Assembly: GCF_009677585.1 (NCBI RefSeq)
Contig: NZ_WKYV01000013.1
Location: 1 to 64,000, forward strand
Source of the DNA: Lactonifactor sp. BIOML-A5
GTDB lineage: Bacteria > Bacillota > Clostridia > Lachnospirales > Lachnospiraceae
DNA length: 64,000 nt
Direction: 5' to 3'
In this document: one piece after another, positions 9,585 to 19,900 of the stretch
Numbering within the stretch: position 1 is the first letter of the stretch
How the letters are laid out: each line of letters opens with the position of its first letter
The notes under the pieces: model-generated
What the model was told of the DNA's origin: nothing
Database searches by the model: none
Seen by the model: only the letters and a program-made list of their open reading frames with translations
Program-made: the position numbers and the translations under genes

Positions 9585-10560
9585 TAAGAAAGTGATACTA
9601 AAGGTTAGGAATCTCACCAAAGAATTCAAGATCAGAGCACAGAAGTTCGGGGAACAGCCTCAGATTCTTCACGCGCTGACAGATGTATCTGTAGATATCT
9701 ATGAGGGAGAAACCCTGGGTATCATCGGGGAGTCTGGCTGCGGCAAATCGACGTTCGGAAAATGCCTGGTTCAGCTGCACAAAGCGACAGCGGGCAGTGT
9801 GGAGTACAATGGCCGGAATATCTTTGAACTGAAAAAAGAGGAGCTGAAGAACCTAAAAAGAGATATTCAGATGGTATTCCAGGACCCGTTTTCTTCTCTG
9901 GATCCCCGTATGACAGCGGGAAAACTGGTAGAAGAGCCAATGATTGTTCATAAGGTAGTTACCGATAAAGCGGAAAGGAGCAGGAAAGCTCTGGAGCTTC
10001 TTCAGACTGTGGGACTGGATGTGCAGCACGTACACCGCTATCCCCACGAGTTCTCCGGAGGGCAGAGGCAGCGTATTAACGTGGCCAGAGCCCTGGCACT
10101 GAATCCAAAGCTGATTGTTTGTGATGAGCCGGTTTCAGCTCTGGATGTATCCATTCAGGCACAGGTGCTGAACTTATTTAACCAGCTGCAGAATGAATAT
10201 AACCTGACGTATGTGTTTATCTCTCATGACCTGAGTGTAATCAAACACATCAGTGATAGAATTGCCATCATGTATCTGGGAAGAATTGTAGAACTCTGCG
10301 ATGCCAACAGCATTTACGAGAATCCGCTGCATCCTTATACACAGGCATTGCTATCTGCGATTCCTCCGGAATCTCCCTTTGAAAAAAGAGAGCGTATTGT
10401 TCTTTCCGGTGAAATTCCAAGTCCTATTGGAGAGCAGAAAGGATGTCCTCTGGCAAAGCGCTGCCCGAAATGTATGGAACGATGCAAAACGGATGCTCCG
10501 CAGCTAAAAGACGTGGGTGACGGACACCGTGTAGCCTGCTTTTTATTCGATGATAAATAA
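9577..10560 (+). CDS. Peptide ABC transporter ATPase, DppF/OppF type
   Basis: A 327-residue partner ATPase with Walker A GESGCGKS, signature FSGGQRQR, Walker B VCDEPVSALD and the OppF-type GCPLAKRCPKCMERC cysteine cluster near the C-terminus. The start overlaps the end of the DppD-type gene. With the lipoprotein and two permeases it completes a full five-part importer. Confidence 0.94.
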   Translation: MSDKKVILKVRNLTKEFKIRAQKFGEQPQILHALTDVSVDIYEGETLGIIGESGCGKSTFGKCLVQLHKATAGSVEYNGRNIFELKKEELKNLKRDIQMVFQDPFSSLDPRMTAGKLVEEPMIVHKVVTDKAERSRKALELLQTVGLDVQHVHRYPHEFSGGQRQRINVARALALNPKLIVCDEPVSALDVSIQAQVLNLFNQLQNEYNLTYVFISHDLSVIKHISDRIAIMYLGRIVELCDANSIYENPLHPYTQALLSAIPPESPFEKRERIVLSGEIPSPIGEQKGCPLAKRCPKCMERCKTDAPQLKDVGDGHRVACFLFDDK

Positions 10561-10594
10561 AGAAGCCAAATTATGAAAAGGAAGTGTGTGGAAC

Positions 10595-11857
10595 ATGAGC
10601 TGTAAATCAAGAGATGAAGTATTGGAACTGGCAAAAAGCAAACTGGATGAACTCATAAAGCTCACCTCGGATTTGATTAAAATTCCAAGTGAGAATCCCA
10701 TAGGCAGTCAGAGAGGCGTGATTGATTTTGTCAAAAATTATCTGAGCGAGGCGGGTATTCCCTGTGAGGAAGTGGGATGCAACCCTGACTTTCCCTGTGT
10801 AGTAGCCAAGATCGGAAAAGATGAGGGCTTCAGCGTTATTTTGAACGGACATGTCGATGTGGTTCCGGCAGGGGACAGGGCACAGTGGGATTTTGAGCCT
10901 TTCTCCGGAGAGATCACAGATAAGTGTATCCTTGGAAGGGGAACCTCTGATATGAAAGCCGGCGTTGCCGGAGTCTTGTTTGCAATGAAGATTCTGGTAG
11001 AATCCGGGGCGGAATTGAACGGAAACATTCGTCTTCATATTGTGTCTGACGAGGAAAGCGGCGGCCAGTTCGGCACTAAGTGGCTGTGTGCCAACGGATA
11101 TGCGGAAAACGCAGATGCCTGTCTGGTGGCGGAGCCTACAGGCCACAACACCATTGAGATAGGACAAAAGGGAAGAGTGGATCTGGTATTAAAATCCTAC
11201 GGAAAATCTGCCCATGGAAGTCTGGCCGGCTTTAAAGGAGAGAATGCCATCCTGAAGCTTATAAAAGTGCTGGAGAATATAAATATGCTCAGGGAGATCG
11301 GGGGCTGCTATAAAGAAAGCCAGGCCCAGGCCCTGATCAACTCTAAGCTGATTGCAGATCAGAAAAACGGAGCCGGCACAGGGGATGTGATTGACCATGT
11401 ATCTGCCAATGTGGGGATGATCAAAGGTGGAACCCGGCCCAATATGGTGCCGGATTACTGTGAGGTGACCGTGGATCTGCGCCTTCCTATTGGAGTAGGT
11501 GCCAAAGAGATAGAAGACTGTGTGAAAAAGGTCATTGAAAAGAGCGGCGTTACAGGCGTAGAGTACGAGCTGGATTTCCAGACCTTTGGAAACTATACAG
11601 AGATTGATGCCCCTATTGTAGAAGCAATTAAGAAACATGCGGAGGCGCTTTGGAAGGATGAAGTGCTGCCTGCGTATCAGTGGGCATCCAGTGATGCAAG
11701 GGACTACCGTGTGAAAGACATCCCAACCATTCAGTACGGCCCGTCCAACACGGTAGGAATTCATTCCTATAATGAAACCGTGGATATCGAGGATGTGAAA
11801 AATGCGGGGCAGATTTACCTGCTGTCCCTCTGCGATCTGATGGGGATTGCAGAATAG
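10595..11857 (+). CDS. M20 family deacylase/peptidase (ArgE/DapE type)
   Basis: A 420-residue, two-metal M20 hydrolase. Metal and catalytic motifs are in order: NGHVDVVPAG (His and Asp), GRGTSDMKAG (bridging Asp) and SDEESGGQFG (general-base Glu followed by a metal-binding Glu). A dimerisation domain around the GKSAHGSLAGFKG segment follows, then a C-terminal catalytic segment with IHSYNETVD. A GTG at 10586 is also in frame, but the ATG at 10595 fits the AAGGAAG better. As the last gene of the transporter operon it probably hydrolyses the imported compound, an N-acyl amino acid or small peptide. The exact substrate is not predictable. Confidence 0.9.
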   Translation: MSCKSRDEVLELAKSKLDELIKLTSDLIKIPSENPIGSQRGVIDFVKNYLSEAGIPCEEVGCNPDFPCVVAKIGKDEGFSVILNGHVDVVPAGDRAQWDFEPFSGEITDKCILGRGTSDMKAGVAGVLFAMKILVESGAELNGNIRLHIVSDEESGGQFGTKWLCANGYAENADACLVAEPTGHNTIEIGQKGRVDLVLKSYGKSAHGSLAGFKGENAILKLIKVLENINMLREIGGCYKESQAQALINSKLIADQKNGAGTGDVIDHVSANVGMIKGGTRPNMVPDYCEVTVDLRLPIGVGAKEIEDCVKKVIEKSGVTGVEYELDFQTFGNYTEIDAPIVEAIKKHAEALWKDEVLPAYQWASSDARDYRVKDIPTIQYGPSNTVGIHSYNETVDIEDVKNAGQIYLLSLCDLMGIAE

Positions 11858-11896
11858 AAAAAAGAGGAGCCAACTTCGGTGGCTCCTCTTTTTTCT
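11857..11896. terminator. Bidirectional terminator between the peptidase gene and trpB
   Basis: AAAAAAGAGGAGCCA / TGGCTCCTCTTTTTT with a seven-base loop, placed between convergent genes and able to act both ways. Confidence 0.9.
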
Positions 11897-11934
11897 GTGA
11901 AATGCAGATGGGAGGGTAATCCCTCCAAGTCTGT

Positions 11935-13155
11935 CTATTTGGATAGAAACTGTTCTCCGTATCCGTAATGTTCTACTACATAATCAAGATCCTTGTCCCC
12001 CCTGCCGCTTAAGCAGACAAGGATGGAACCCTGTCCCATTTCCTGAGCCTTTTTGGTGGCATAGGCTACTGCATGAGAACTTTCAATTGCGGGGATAATA
12101 CCCTCATAGCGGGATAGCTCAAAGAATGCCTTCATGGCGTCATTGTCATCCACAGTTGTATATTGAACTCTTCCCAGATCATGGAGGAATGCATGTTCAG
12201 GACCTACAGAGGGATAATCCAGTCCGCTGGCGATGGAATAAACCGGAGCAGGCTCTCCCTTTTCATCCTTCAGCATTATGCTTTCAAACCCATGCATAAT
12301 ACCCTTTTCCCCATAGGTCATAGAGGCAGCGTGGTCTCCCAGATGGGAACCCCGTCCCAGAGGTTCGATTCCCACAATATCCACAGGATCTTCTAAGAAA
12401 GGCACAAACATTCCGATGGAATTGCTGCCCCCGCCCACACAGGCGCATACCACATCGGGAAGCAGCCCGGTCATTTCTTTAAATTGATCTCTGGCTTCAT
12501 CCCCTACAACCGCCTGGAAGTCCCGAACCATGAGAGGAAAGGGGTGAGGCCCTAATGCGGAGCCGATGCAGTAAATAGAGTCTTTATAATTCTTTGCATA
12601 AGATGCAAAGGCAGAATCCACGGCCTCTTTTAAGGTTTTTAAGCCATGCGTCACAGGAACGACATTGGCGCCCAGAATCTTCATTCGGGTAACATTGGGG
12701 GCTTGCTTGGCAATGTCCACTTCACCCATATGGATCTCGCATTCTAAGCCGAAGAAAGCAGCAGCTGTAGCAAGGGCAACGCCATGCTGGCCGGCACCGG
12801 TTTCTGCAATCAGACGCTTTTTCCCCATAAATTTGGCCAGAAGTCCTTCTCCCATACAGTGGTTGAGCTTATGGGCTCCCGTGTGGTTCAGATCTTCCCT
12901 TTTTAGATAAATCTGGCAGTTTCCATACATTTTGGAAAGCCGTTCACAGTGATATACCGGGGTTGGACGTCCCTGGAATTCCCGGCGGATTCTTCTGAGC
13001 TCACTGATAAACTGGGAAGAATGGCAGATGGTCTGATAGGCATCTGAGATCTCTTCAAATGCGGGTTTTAACTCATCGGTCAAAAATGCCCCGCCATAGG
13101 AACCGAACCAGCCATCCTTGTCCGGGTAGTTTCTTAAATATGTTCTGTAATCCAT
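11935..13155 (-). CDS. trpB: Tryptophan synthase beta chain, stand-alone
   Basis: A 406-residue PLP enzyme that joins indole and serine to make tryptophan. The PLP lysine lies in NHTGAHKLN (Lys96), the catalytic Glu in AETGAGQHG (Glu118), and the phosphate-binding loop in [10 protein letters not shown]. Length and the full N-terminal COMM-domain region place it in the TrpB1-like group. There is no trpA or other trp gene in the neighbourhood, so it either works with a distant TrpA or salvages free indole. It has its own promoter (-10 at 13203-13208) and no visible attenuator or T-box. Confidence 0.93.
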   Translation of the reverse strand: MDYRTYLRNYPDKDGWFGSYGGAFLTDELKPAFEEISDAYQTICHSSQFISELRRIRREFQGRPTPVYHCERLSKMYGNCQIYLKREDLNHTGAHKLNHCMGEGLLAKFMGKKRLIAETGAGQHGVALATAAAFFGLECEIHMGEVDIAKQAPNVTRMKILGANVVPVTHGLKTLKEAVDSAFASYAKNYKDSIYCIGSALGPHPFPLMVRDFQAVVGDEARDQFKEMTGLLPDVVCACVGGGSNSIGMFVPFLEDPVDIVGIEPLGRGSHLGDHAASMTYGEKGIMHGFESIMLKDEKGEPAPVYSIASGLDYPSVGPEHAFLHDLGRVQYTTVDDNDAMKAFFELSRYEGIIPAIESSHAVAYATKKAQEMGQGSILVCLSGRGDKDLDYVVEHYGYGEQFLSK

Positions 13156-13202
13156 AATTACCTCCCTGATTGGATGCCATAATAAGGCAGCACTCTTTGT
13201 TT

Positions 13203-13208
13203 ATTATA
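13203..13208 (-). promoter_or_regulatory. Extended -10 promoter element of trpB
   Basis: On the minus strand the sequence reads TGTGCTATAATAAAC: a perfect TATAAT with the TGn extension and only a poor -35. It is about 50 bases upstream of the trpB start. Confidence 0.6.
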
Positions 13209-13389
13209 GCACAGGAGAGAGGGATAAAAAACAGTTATCACAGATAAAACTGTTGGAAATGGGAGGATATTGTACTAATATGGTTGTTATTCTCCAGGAT
13301 TTATAATACAATACAAAAGATGCTGTGCCAAAATCGGGAGAAAATGAGGGGCAGACAGCAAATCGATATAGGTATCAGGAGGAAAAAGA

Positions 13390-14787
13390 ATGTTGGATGT
13401 AATAAATCAGTGGATTGCCCAGGCAAATGATTTTTTGTATGGTTATATCCTGATCGCCCTGCTGGTGATCAGCGGAGTATATTTTACGATTCGTACCAAA
13501 TTTGTTCAGATACGGTTATTTCCGGAGGCAATCCGTGTTCTGACAGAGAAGAAAAAGGAAAAGACAGGAGTTTCTTCGTTTCAGGCATTAATGATCTCAA
13601 CCGCCTCCAGAGTGGGGACGGGAAATATCGCAGGAGTTGCCACAGCGCTCTCCATGGGAGGTGCGGGGGCGATTTTCTGGATGTGGGTGATGGCCATAGT
13701 GGGAAGCGCCTCTGCCTTTGTAGAGAGTACACTGGCCCAGGTCTATAAAGAGAGAGACGGGGAGGTATTCCGGGGCGGTCCTGCCTACTATATTCAGTAT
13801 GCACTGGGGCAGCGTTGGCTGGGAATCATTTTTTCAATCTTACTTATTGCGTGCTTTGCCTTTGGATTCAACGCCCTTCAGTCCTTTAATGTGAGCTCAG
13901 CCTTTGAGTATTATGTGGAGGATTATGCCAATAGCAGCGTACCCATGATCATAGGGCTGATCCTGGCGGCGGCTACCGCTCTGGTGATTTTTGGAGGCGT
14001 TCAGAGAATCGGTATTATTACCTCGGGAATAGTACCCGTGATGGCGCTTCTTTATATTGTTTTAGGGCTTTATATTACCTGTACCAATCTGGGGAAGCTT
14101 CCGGACATATTTGGGGAAATATTCGCCGGCGCTTTTGATTTCAAATCCATTGCAGGAGGTTTTGCAGGTTCCTGTGTAATGTATGGGATCAAAAGGGGGC
14201 TTTTTTCTAATGAGGCAGGTATGGGATCTGCCCCCAACGCAGGGGCAACAGCAGATGTTTCCCATCCTGCGAAACAGGGAATGGTACAGATGCTTTCTGT
14301 ATTTATAGATACTATTTTAATCTGCACCACTACGGCAATGATGCTGCTGAACTTTGGGACGGGCAATCAAGAACTCACCGGCATGCCCTATGTCCAGCAG
14401 GCTGTGAATGCCGAGGTAGGGGTGTGGGGAATTCACTTTATTACAGTATCTATTTTCCTGTTTGCGTTCAGCTCGCTCATCGGGAATTACTGCTACGCAG
14501 AGTCAAATCTGAAATTCATCAAAGACAGTAAGGGCCTGCTTTTCGTCTTCCGCATAATTGTGGTGGGCGTGGTATTTGTAGGTGCACAGGCCAATTTCGA
14601 TACCGTCTGGAATCTGGCCGATGTGCTCATGGGGCTGATGGCTATTGTGAATATCGGAAGTATTCTTCTTCTGAGCAGGATATCTATGAAAGTCATGAAC
14701 GATTATACCAGACAGAAAAAAGAAGGAAAGGATCCGCAGTTCCATCCTGACAAGCTGGGGATTAAAAACACCCAGTGCTGGAAATAG
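13390..14787 (+). CDS. Alanine/glycine:cation symporter (AGCS) family transporter
   Basis: A 465-residue polytopic membrane protein of the AGCS family, which imports alanine or glycine with sodium. Diagnostic stretches are STASRVGTGNIAGVATAL near residue 75, FRGGPAYYIQ, and GLFSNEAGMGSAPNAGA in the conserved middle. About ten membrane helices are apparent. AGGAGG lies at the correct distance before the ATG. It is a single-gene unit between trpB (divergent) and the phasin-ubiB pair. Confidence 0.94.
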   Translation: MLDVINQWIAQANDFLYGYILIALLVISGVYFTIRTKFVQIRLFPEAIRVLTEKKKEKTGVSSFQALMISTASRVGTGNIAGVATALSMGGAGAIFWMWVMAIVGSASAFVESTLAQVYKERDGEVFRGGPAYYIQYALGQRWLGIIFSILLIACFAFGFNALQSFNVSSAFEYYVEDYANSSVPMIIGLILAAATALVIFGGVQRIGIITSGIVPVMALLYIVLGLYITCTNLGKLPDIFGEIFAGAFDFKSIAGGFAGSCVMYGIKRGLFSNEAGMGSAPNAGATADVSHPAKQGMVQMLSVFIDTILICTTTAMMLLNFGTGNQELTGMPYVQQAVNAEVGVWGIHFITVSIFLFAFSSLIGNYCYAESNLKFIKDSKGLLFVFRIIVVGVVFVGAQANFDTVWNLADVLMGLMAIVNIGSILLLSRISMKVMNDYTRQKKEGKDPQFHPDKLGIKNTQCWK

Positions 14788-14923
14788 ATTATAGATTGGT
14801 AAGAATCATAAATTATTGATAAAATCTTTCTATAAATGGGGAAATCGTCTGATAATATGTTATACTATAGAAGTATCATACGAAGAAACTTTCGGAATTT
14901 TAGAAAAAGAAAGGAAGGTCCTT

Positions 14924-15307
14924 ATGGAGATAGGCGAAGGATTAAAGAAAATATTTTTGGCAGGAGTAGGCGCAGTGGCTACTACCGCGGAATCTGCTAA
15001 GGAGATTGTGGATACCCTGGTAAAAAAAGGTGAGATTACAGTTGAACAGGGAAAGGTTCTCAACGAAGAGCTGAAACGCAGCGCCAAAGAGAAAGTAAAT
15101 GATCATGTCACAGTTAACATCGTAAAGGAATACAGAGATGCCATGAAAGCTGTGGATCATATGACAAAAGAAGAGTTAGACGAATTAAAAGAAAAGATTG
15201 CCAACCTGGAAAGACAGGAGGCAGAGGAAGCAAAAGGTGATGACTGCGGATGCGAAGAGACGGAAGAAGAAGCAGAAGCAGAGGAAGAGAAACAGGAAGA
15301 GGAATAG
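14924..15307 (+). CDS. Phasin-like coiled-coil protein
   Basis: A 127-residue protein counted from the ATG at 14924 with GAAAGGAAGG upstream. The frame is open further upstream, but that part has no ribosome binding site. It begins with an amphipathic, alanine-rich segment (LKKIFLAGVGAVATTAESAKEI), continues as a charged coiled coil (EELDELKEKIANLERQE) and ends in a Glu-rich tail containing CGC. This is the arrangement of phasin-like/PHA-regulator proteins that neighbour UbiB kinases. The UbiB gene starts two bases after its stop codon, so they form one operon and probably act together at the membrane. Confidence 0.7.
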   Translation: MEIGEGLKKIFLAGVGAVATTAESAKEIVDTLVKKGEITVEQGKVLNEELKRSAKEKVNDHVTVNIVKEYRDAMKAVDHMTKEELDELKEKIANLERQEAEEAKGDDCGCEETEEEAEAEEEKQEEE

Positions 15308-15309
15308 AC

Positions 15310-16881
15310 ATGGAGACTTCCAGCGGCCGGCTGAGCGAAATACTCTGTGTGCTGAAGAAGCATCATTTAACAAAAGGGCTGACCCCTGTAAAACTGAGGG
15401 AGATTCTTGAGGAGCTGGGGCCTACGTATGTAAAGCTGGGACAAATTATGTCCATGCGGTCAGACATGCTTCCGGAGGCTTACTGTAGAGAATTGACAAG
15501 ACTTCGGACACAGGTAAAGCCCCTTCCATTTGAGACAATTAAAGATGTCATTGAAAAAGAGCTGGGAAGGCCTGCGGAGGAATTGTTTTCTGAAATTTCT
15601 CCAGAGCCTCTCGGCTCTGCTTCTATTGCCCAGGTACATCCAGGGCGTCTCAAAAACGGGGACAAGGTTGTGCTAAAGGTGCAGCGCCCGGCCATAAAGG
15701 AAATTATGGCAAATGATATTGAACTGATGATGCGGGCGGTGAGAATCCTGAAAGTCACCATGGGAACCGGAGAGCTGATTGATTTCAAAATGATTATTCA
15801 GGAGCTCTGGAAAACTTCTCAGGAAGAGATGGATTTTATGCGTGAGGCGGGCAACTGTGACTTGTTTTATGAGAATCAGAAGGATATTGTTTACGTCACA
15901 TCTCCCCGGGTATATCATGAGTATACAACTCCTAAGCTTCTGACCATGAATTATATCGGAGGCGTACAGATAGATCAGACAGACCGTCTGACGGAGCTGG
16001 GCTATGACATGGAGGAGATCGGAAGAAAAGCAGCGGAGAATTACTGCAAGCAGATTCTCGAGGACGGCTTTTTCCATGCGGATCCACATCCGGGGAACCT
16101 TTGGATCTCCGACGGACAGGTGGCATGGCTGGATCTGGGAATGGCAGGACATCTGTCCGAGCACAATAAGATGCTTCTGAAACGGGCTATTATGGCTTTG
16201 CTGAAGAATGATATGTATGAGCTGAAGAATGTTCTCCTGGCGCTCGGTGAGGCGAAGGAGCGGGTGAATCACGCAAGGCTCTATACAGACATTGATGATA
16301 TTGTGAGCAAATATATGACTATGGATTTTGGCAATATGAGACTGGGTGAACTGATTGAAAAGCTTCTGGATCTTGTAAAAGAGCATCACATAGCCATTAA
16401 TACGGATATCACCCTGCTGGGAAGGAGCATGATTACCATGGAGGGCACCCTGAGTGCCTGTGCACCGGAGGTGAATATACTCCAGATCCTCACCAACTAT
16501 ATGTCTTCCCTGCTGTTCCGTGAGATGGATCTGAAAAAGGAACTCAGGCATAAAGGGCGTCTTTTGTATACATCACTGGATAAGTATATGGAGATTCCCG
16601 CACAGCTCTCAGATCTTCTGAATATAACGAAGAATGGCCAGACAAAGCTGAATCTGGATCTTGTGGACAGCAGAAAGATGCAGGAAGTATTTCAGAGATC
16701 AGCAGACCGCCTGGTGTGGGGGATCCTGGCAGCTGCGCTGTTTATTGGCTCAGGGCTATTCTGTCTGACAGACATCAGGCCTCAGATACTGGGAATGCCC
16801 TGGGTAAGTTTCCTGGGATTTGTATTGTTCTGTCTGCTGCTGATTGGACTGTTCCTGGGAACAATCCGCAGAAAAAAGTAA
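15310..16881 (+). CDS. AarF/UbiB/ABC1 family atypical kinase
   Basis: A 523-residue member of the ABC1/UbiB family, starting at the ATG directly after the phasin-like stop with AGGAAGAGGAA upstream. Family motifs are KLGQIMSMRSDMLP (the KxGQ loop), GSASIAQVH, VVLKVQRP with the ATP-site lysine, ADPHPGNLW (catalytic loop) and WLDLGMAG (DFG-like). Two membrane helices close the protein. Aerobes use such kinases in ubiquinone synthesis. A fermentative anaerobe without that pathway must use it otherwise, perhaps in lipid or isoprenoid handling. That is inference. Confidence 0.9.
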   Translation: METSSGRLSEILCVLKKHHLTKGLTPVKLREILEELGPTYVKLGQIMSMRSDMLPEAYCRELTRLRTQVKPLPFETIKDVIEKELGRPAEELFSEISPEPLGSASIAQVHPGRLKNGDKVVLKVQRPAIKEIMANDIELMMRAVRILKVTMGTGELIDFKMIIQELWKTSQEEMDFMREAGNCDLFYENQKDIVYVTSPRVYHEYTTPKLLTMNYIGGVQIDQTDRLTELGYDMEEIGRKAAENYCKQILEDGFFHADPHPGNLWISDGQVAWLDLGMAGHLSEHNKMLLKRAIMALLKNDMYELKNVLLALGEAKERVNHARLYTDIDDIVSKYMTMDFGNMRLGELIEKLLDLVKEHHIAINTDITLLGRSMITMEGTLSACAPEVNILQILTNYMSSLLFREMDLKKELRHKGRLLYTSLDKYMEIPAQLSDLLNITKNGQTKLNLDLVDSRKMQEVFQRSADRLVWGILAAALFIGSGLFCLTDIRPQILGMPWVSFLGFVLFCLLLIGLFLGTIRRKK

Positions 16882-16915
16882 GAGACGGGCTTCTTCCCTG
16901 TGAAGCCCGTCTCTT
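16881..16915. terminator. Bidirectional terminator between ubiB-like gene and pyc
   Basis: AGAGACGGGCTTC / GAAGCCCGTCTCT with an eight-base loop, located between the convergent stops. Confidence 0.88.
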
Positions 16916-16919
16916 ATCT

Positions 16920-19900
16920 TTACCGGATGGTCATCAACAACTCTCCGGCTTTGATTTCTTTGCCTTCTTTGACGTATACCTGATCTACAACTCCGTCCAT
17001 CAGGGCGGCTACATTGGTCTCCATCTTCATGGCCTCTACCACAGCCAGAACCTGATTTTTGGTAACCTTGTCTCCGGGTTTTACATGTACCTGACTGACG
17101 AGACCCGGAATAGAGGCGCCTACGTGGCTGAGATCAGAGGGATCAGCCATTGGGATAGACTCTACGGTAACCTTAGCACTCCGATCGGTGACCGCAACTT
17201 CTCTGCGTATCCCGTTCAACTCAAACATTACATTCCGGGTTCCGTCCGGATTTGCATCGCCTTTGCCCAGATATTTAATTACAAGAGTCTTTCCGTCTTC
17301 AATGTTTACTTTGTTGGTTTCACCCTCTGCCAGGCCATGGAAGAATACATGGCTGCCCAGCCGGGTGATATAGCCGTACTCCTTGCGGTTCTTCAGGAAG
17401 TCTTCCACAACCTTGGGATAGAAGCACCAGCTGATTACCATTCTCCAGTTGGGAGAAGGGATAAATTCTTCCAACCGCTTTCTGGCGGCTTCGAAGTCCA
17501 TGGGCGGAAGCAGTTCTCCCGGACGGCAGGAGATTGGCTCTTCACCTTTTAGGACCACCCGCTGGAGATCTTCAGGGAATCCCCATTCGGGCTGGCCCAT
17601 CATCCCCTTGAAGTAGCTGACAACGGAGTCTGGGAAATTCAGAGTTTCCCCTCTCTCTGCAATGGTTTCCGGAGTCAGGTCATTTTGAACCATAAAGATT
17701 GCCAGGTCACCTACCATTTTAGAGGACGGCGTTACCTTTACCAGACCTCCCAGCATAGTATCTACCGTCTTATACATCTTTTTGACCTCGTCAAAACGGT
17801 GTCCGAGTCCCAGACTTTCTACCTGAGGCTTCAGATTGGTATATTGGCCTCCTGGAATCTCGTACTCATAAATATCTGTGGCGGGATATTTGATGCCGCC
17901 CTCAAAAGCGCCATACCGATCTCTTACATCGCACCAGTAGTCAGACAATCCCTGCAGCCGGTCAAGACTCAGGCCGGTATCACGTTCCTGCCCCTCCAGG
18001 GCAGCTACCAGAGAATTCATAGAGGGCTGACTGGTGAGAGAGGACATGCTGGAAATGGCAACGTCTGCGATATCCACACCAGCTTCTGCGGCCATGAGCA
18101 GGGTAGCGATCTGGTTTCCGCTGGTATCATGGGTGTGCAGGTGTATGGGAAGTCCAATTTCCTCTTTTAGGGTTTTTACCAGTTTATATCCGGAATAAGG
18201 CTTCAGCAGTCCGGCCATATCCTTGATGCAAAGTGTGTGAGCTCCTGTTTTTTCAAGCCGTTTTGCAAGGTTTACATAATAATTTAACGTGTATTTATCA
18301 TCTTTTGGATTCCCCACATCTCCCGTATAACAGATGGTGGCTTCGGCGATTTTATTCTGGTTTAATACCTCGTCCAGAGCAACTTCCATTCCGGGCACCC
18401 AGTTCAGAGAGTCAAACACACGAAAGACGTCTATGCCGCTGCGCGCCGATTCTTTGATAAATTCCCGAATCAGATTATCCGGATAATTGGTATAGCCTAC
18501 AGCGTTGGCTCCCCGCAGAAGCATCTGGAAGGGGATGTTAGGTATTTTTTCACGGAGCATATCCAGACGTTCCCAGGGGGACTCTTTCAGAAAGCGGTAC
18601 GCCACGTCAAAAGTAGCGCCTCCCCACATTTCCAGGGAAAATGCATCCGCCAGAGCTTCTGCGGTAGCGTCAGCTCCCTTTACCATATCCCTTGTCCGAA
18701 CCCGGGTCGCCAGAAGGGACTGATGGGCATCTCTCATGGTTGTATCAGTGAGCAGGAGCTTTTTCTGGTCAAGAACCCATTGCTTTACAGCGTCAGGACC
18801 CTTGGTATCCAGGAGCTGCTTCAATCCCGGCTTCTTCTCCCCGGTCAGCTTCGGAAACCGGGGAGTATCGTACATACGCTGTCCCGCTGTGGGATCATTG
18901 ACTACGATATTTCCTATGTATTTCAGCATCTTGGTTGCCCGGTCTTTGGAGTCTCTGATGATAAATAATTCAGGTGTTTCATCGATAAATTTTGTATGAC
19001 ATTTTCCAGCGCGGAACATTGGGTGTATCAGGATATTATCAATGAAGCCGATATTGGTTTTTACCCCGCGGATACGGGTTTCATTCAATGCGCGCAAGGC
19101 TTTGTTGCAGGCTCCCTCAAAGGTACTGTCATGAGTGGTTATCTTTACCAGAAGACTGTCATAGTAAGGCGTTATCTCAGCCCCTGCGTAAGTGTTGCCC
19201 CCGTCTAAACGGACTCCAAAACCACCGCCTGTACGATAGGCCGTAATTTTGCCTGTATCGGGAGCAAAATTATTCTGAGGATCTTCGGTTGTGATCCGAC
19301 ACTGGATCGCATATCCGTGGCCCTTCACATCCTTCTGACTGGTAATGCCAATCTCCGGTTCAGCCAGTGTCTTTCCCTCGGCGATCAGGATCTGAGCCCG
19401 AACGATGTCAATGTCTGTAATCATCTCGGTAACTGTGTGCTCTACCTGTATCCGGGGATTCATTTCAATAAAATAATGATTTCCCTGTTTATCCACCAGG
19501 AATTCCACGGTACCGGCGTTCACATAGCCCACTTCTTTTGCTATTTTGACTGCGTCACCGCAGATTTCTTCTCTCTTTTCACTGCTCAGCGTAAGTGCCG
19601 GAGTAAACTCCACCACCTTCTGGTATCTGCGCTGAAGCGAGCAGTCACGCTCAAACAGATGTACCACATTTCCGTGCTTATCCGCAAGGATCTGCACCTC
19701 AATATGTTTTGGTTCTTCCAAGAATTTCTCTATAAAAATATCCCCGCATCCAAATGCTTTTAAGGCTTCACTCTGGACCAGCGGGAAGGTGTCAATCACT
19801 TCCTGCTCGGTATCGCACCGGCGCATGCCTCTTCCCCCGCCCCCGGCGGAGGCTTTTAATATCACAGGAAAGCCGTAGGACACAGCCCTTTTTGCGGCAT

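Noticed and set aside
12000..13389. trp operon leader, T-box or attenuator upstream of trpB
   Set aside because: The upstream region holds only an extended -10 promoter and a ribosome binding site; no specifier loop or tandem Trp codons.
15673..16551. Minus-strand 292-codon frame opposite the UbiB kinase
   Set aside because: Shadow of a conserved gene, with Gln/His/Ile-rich antisense composition.
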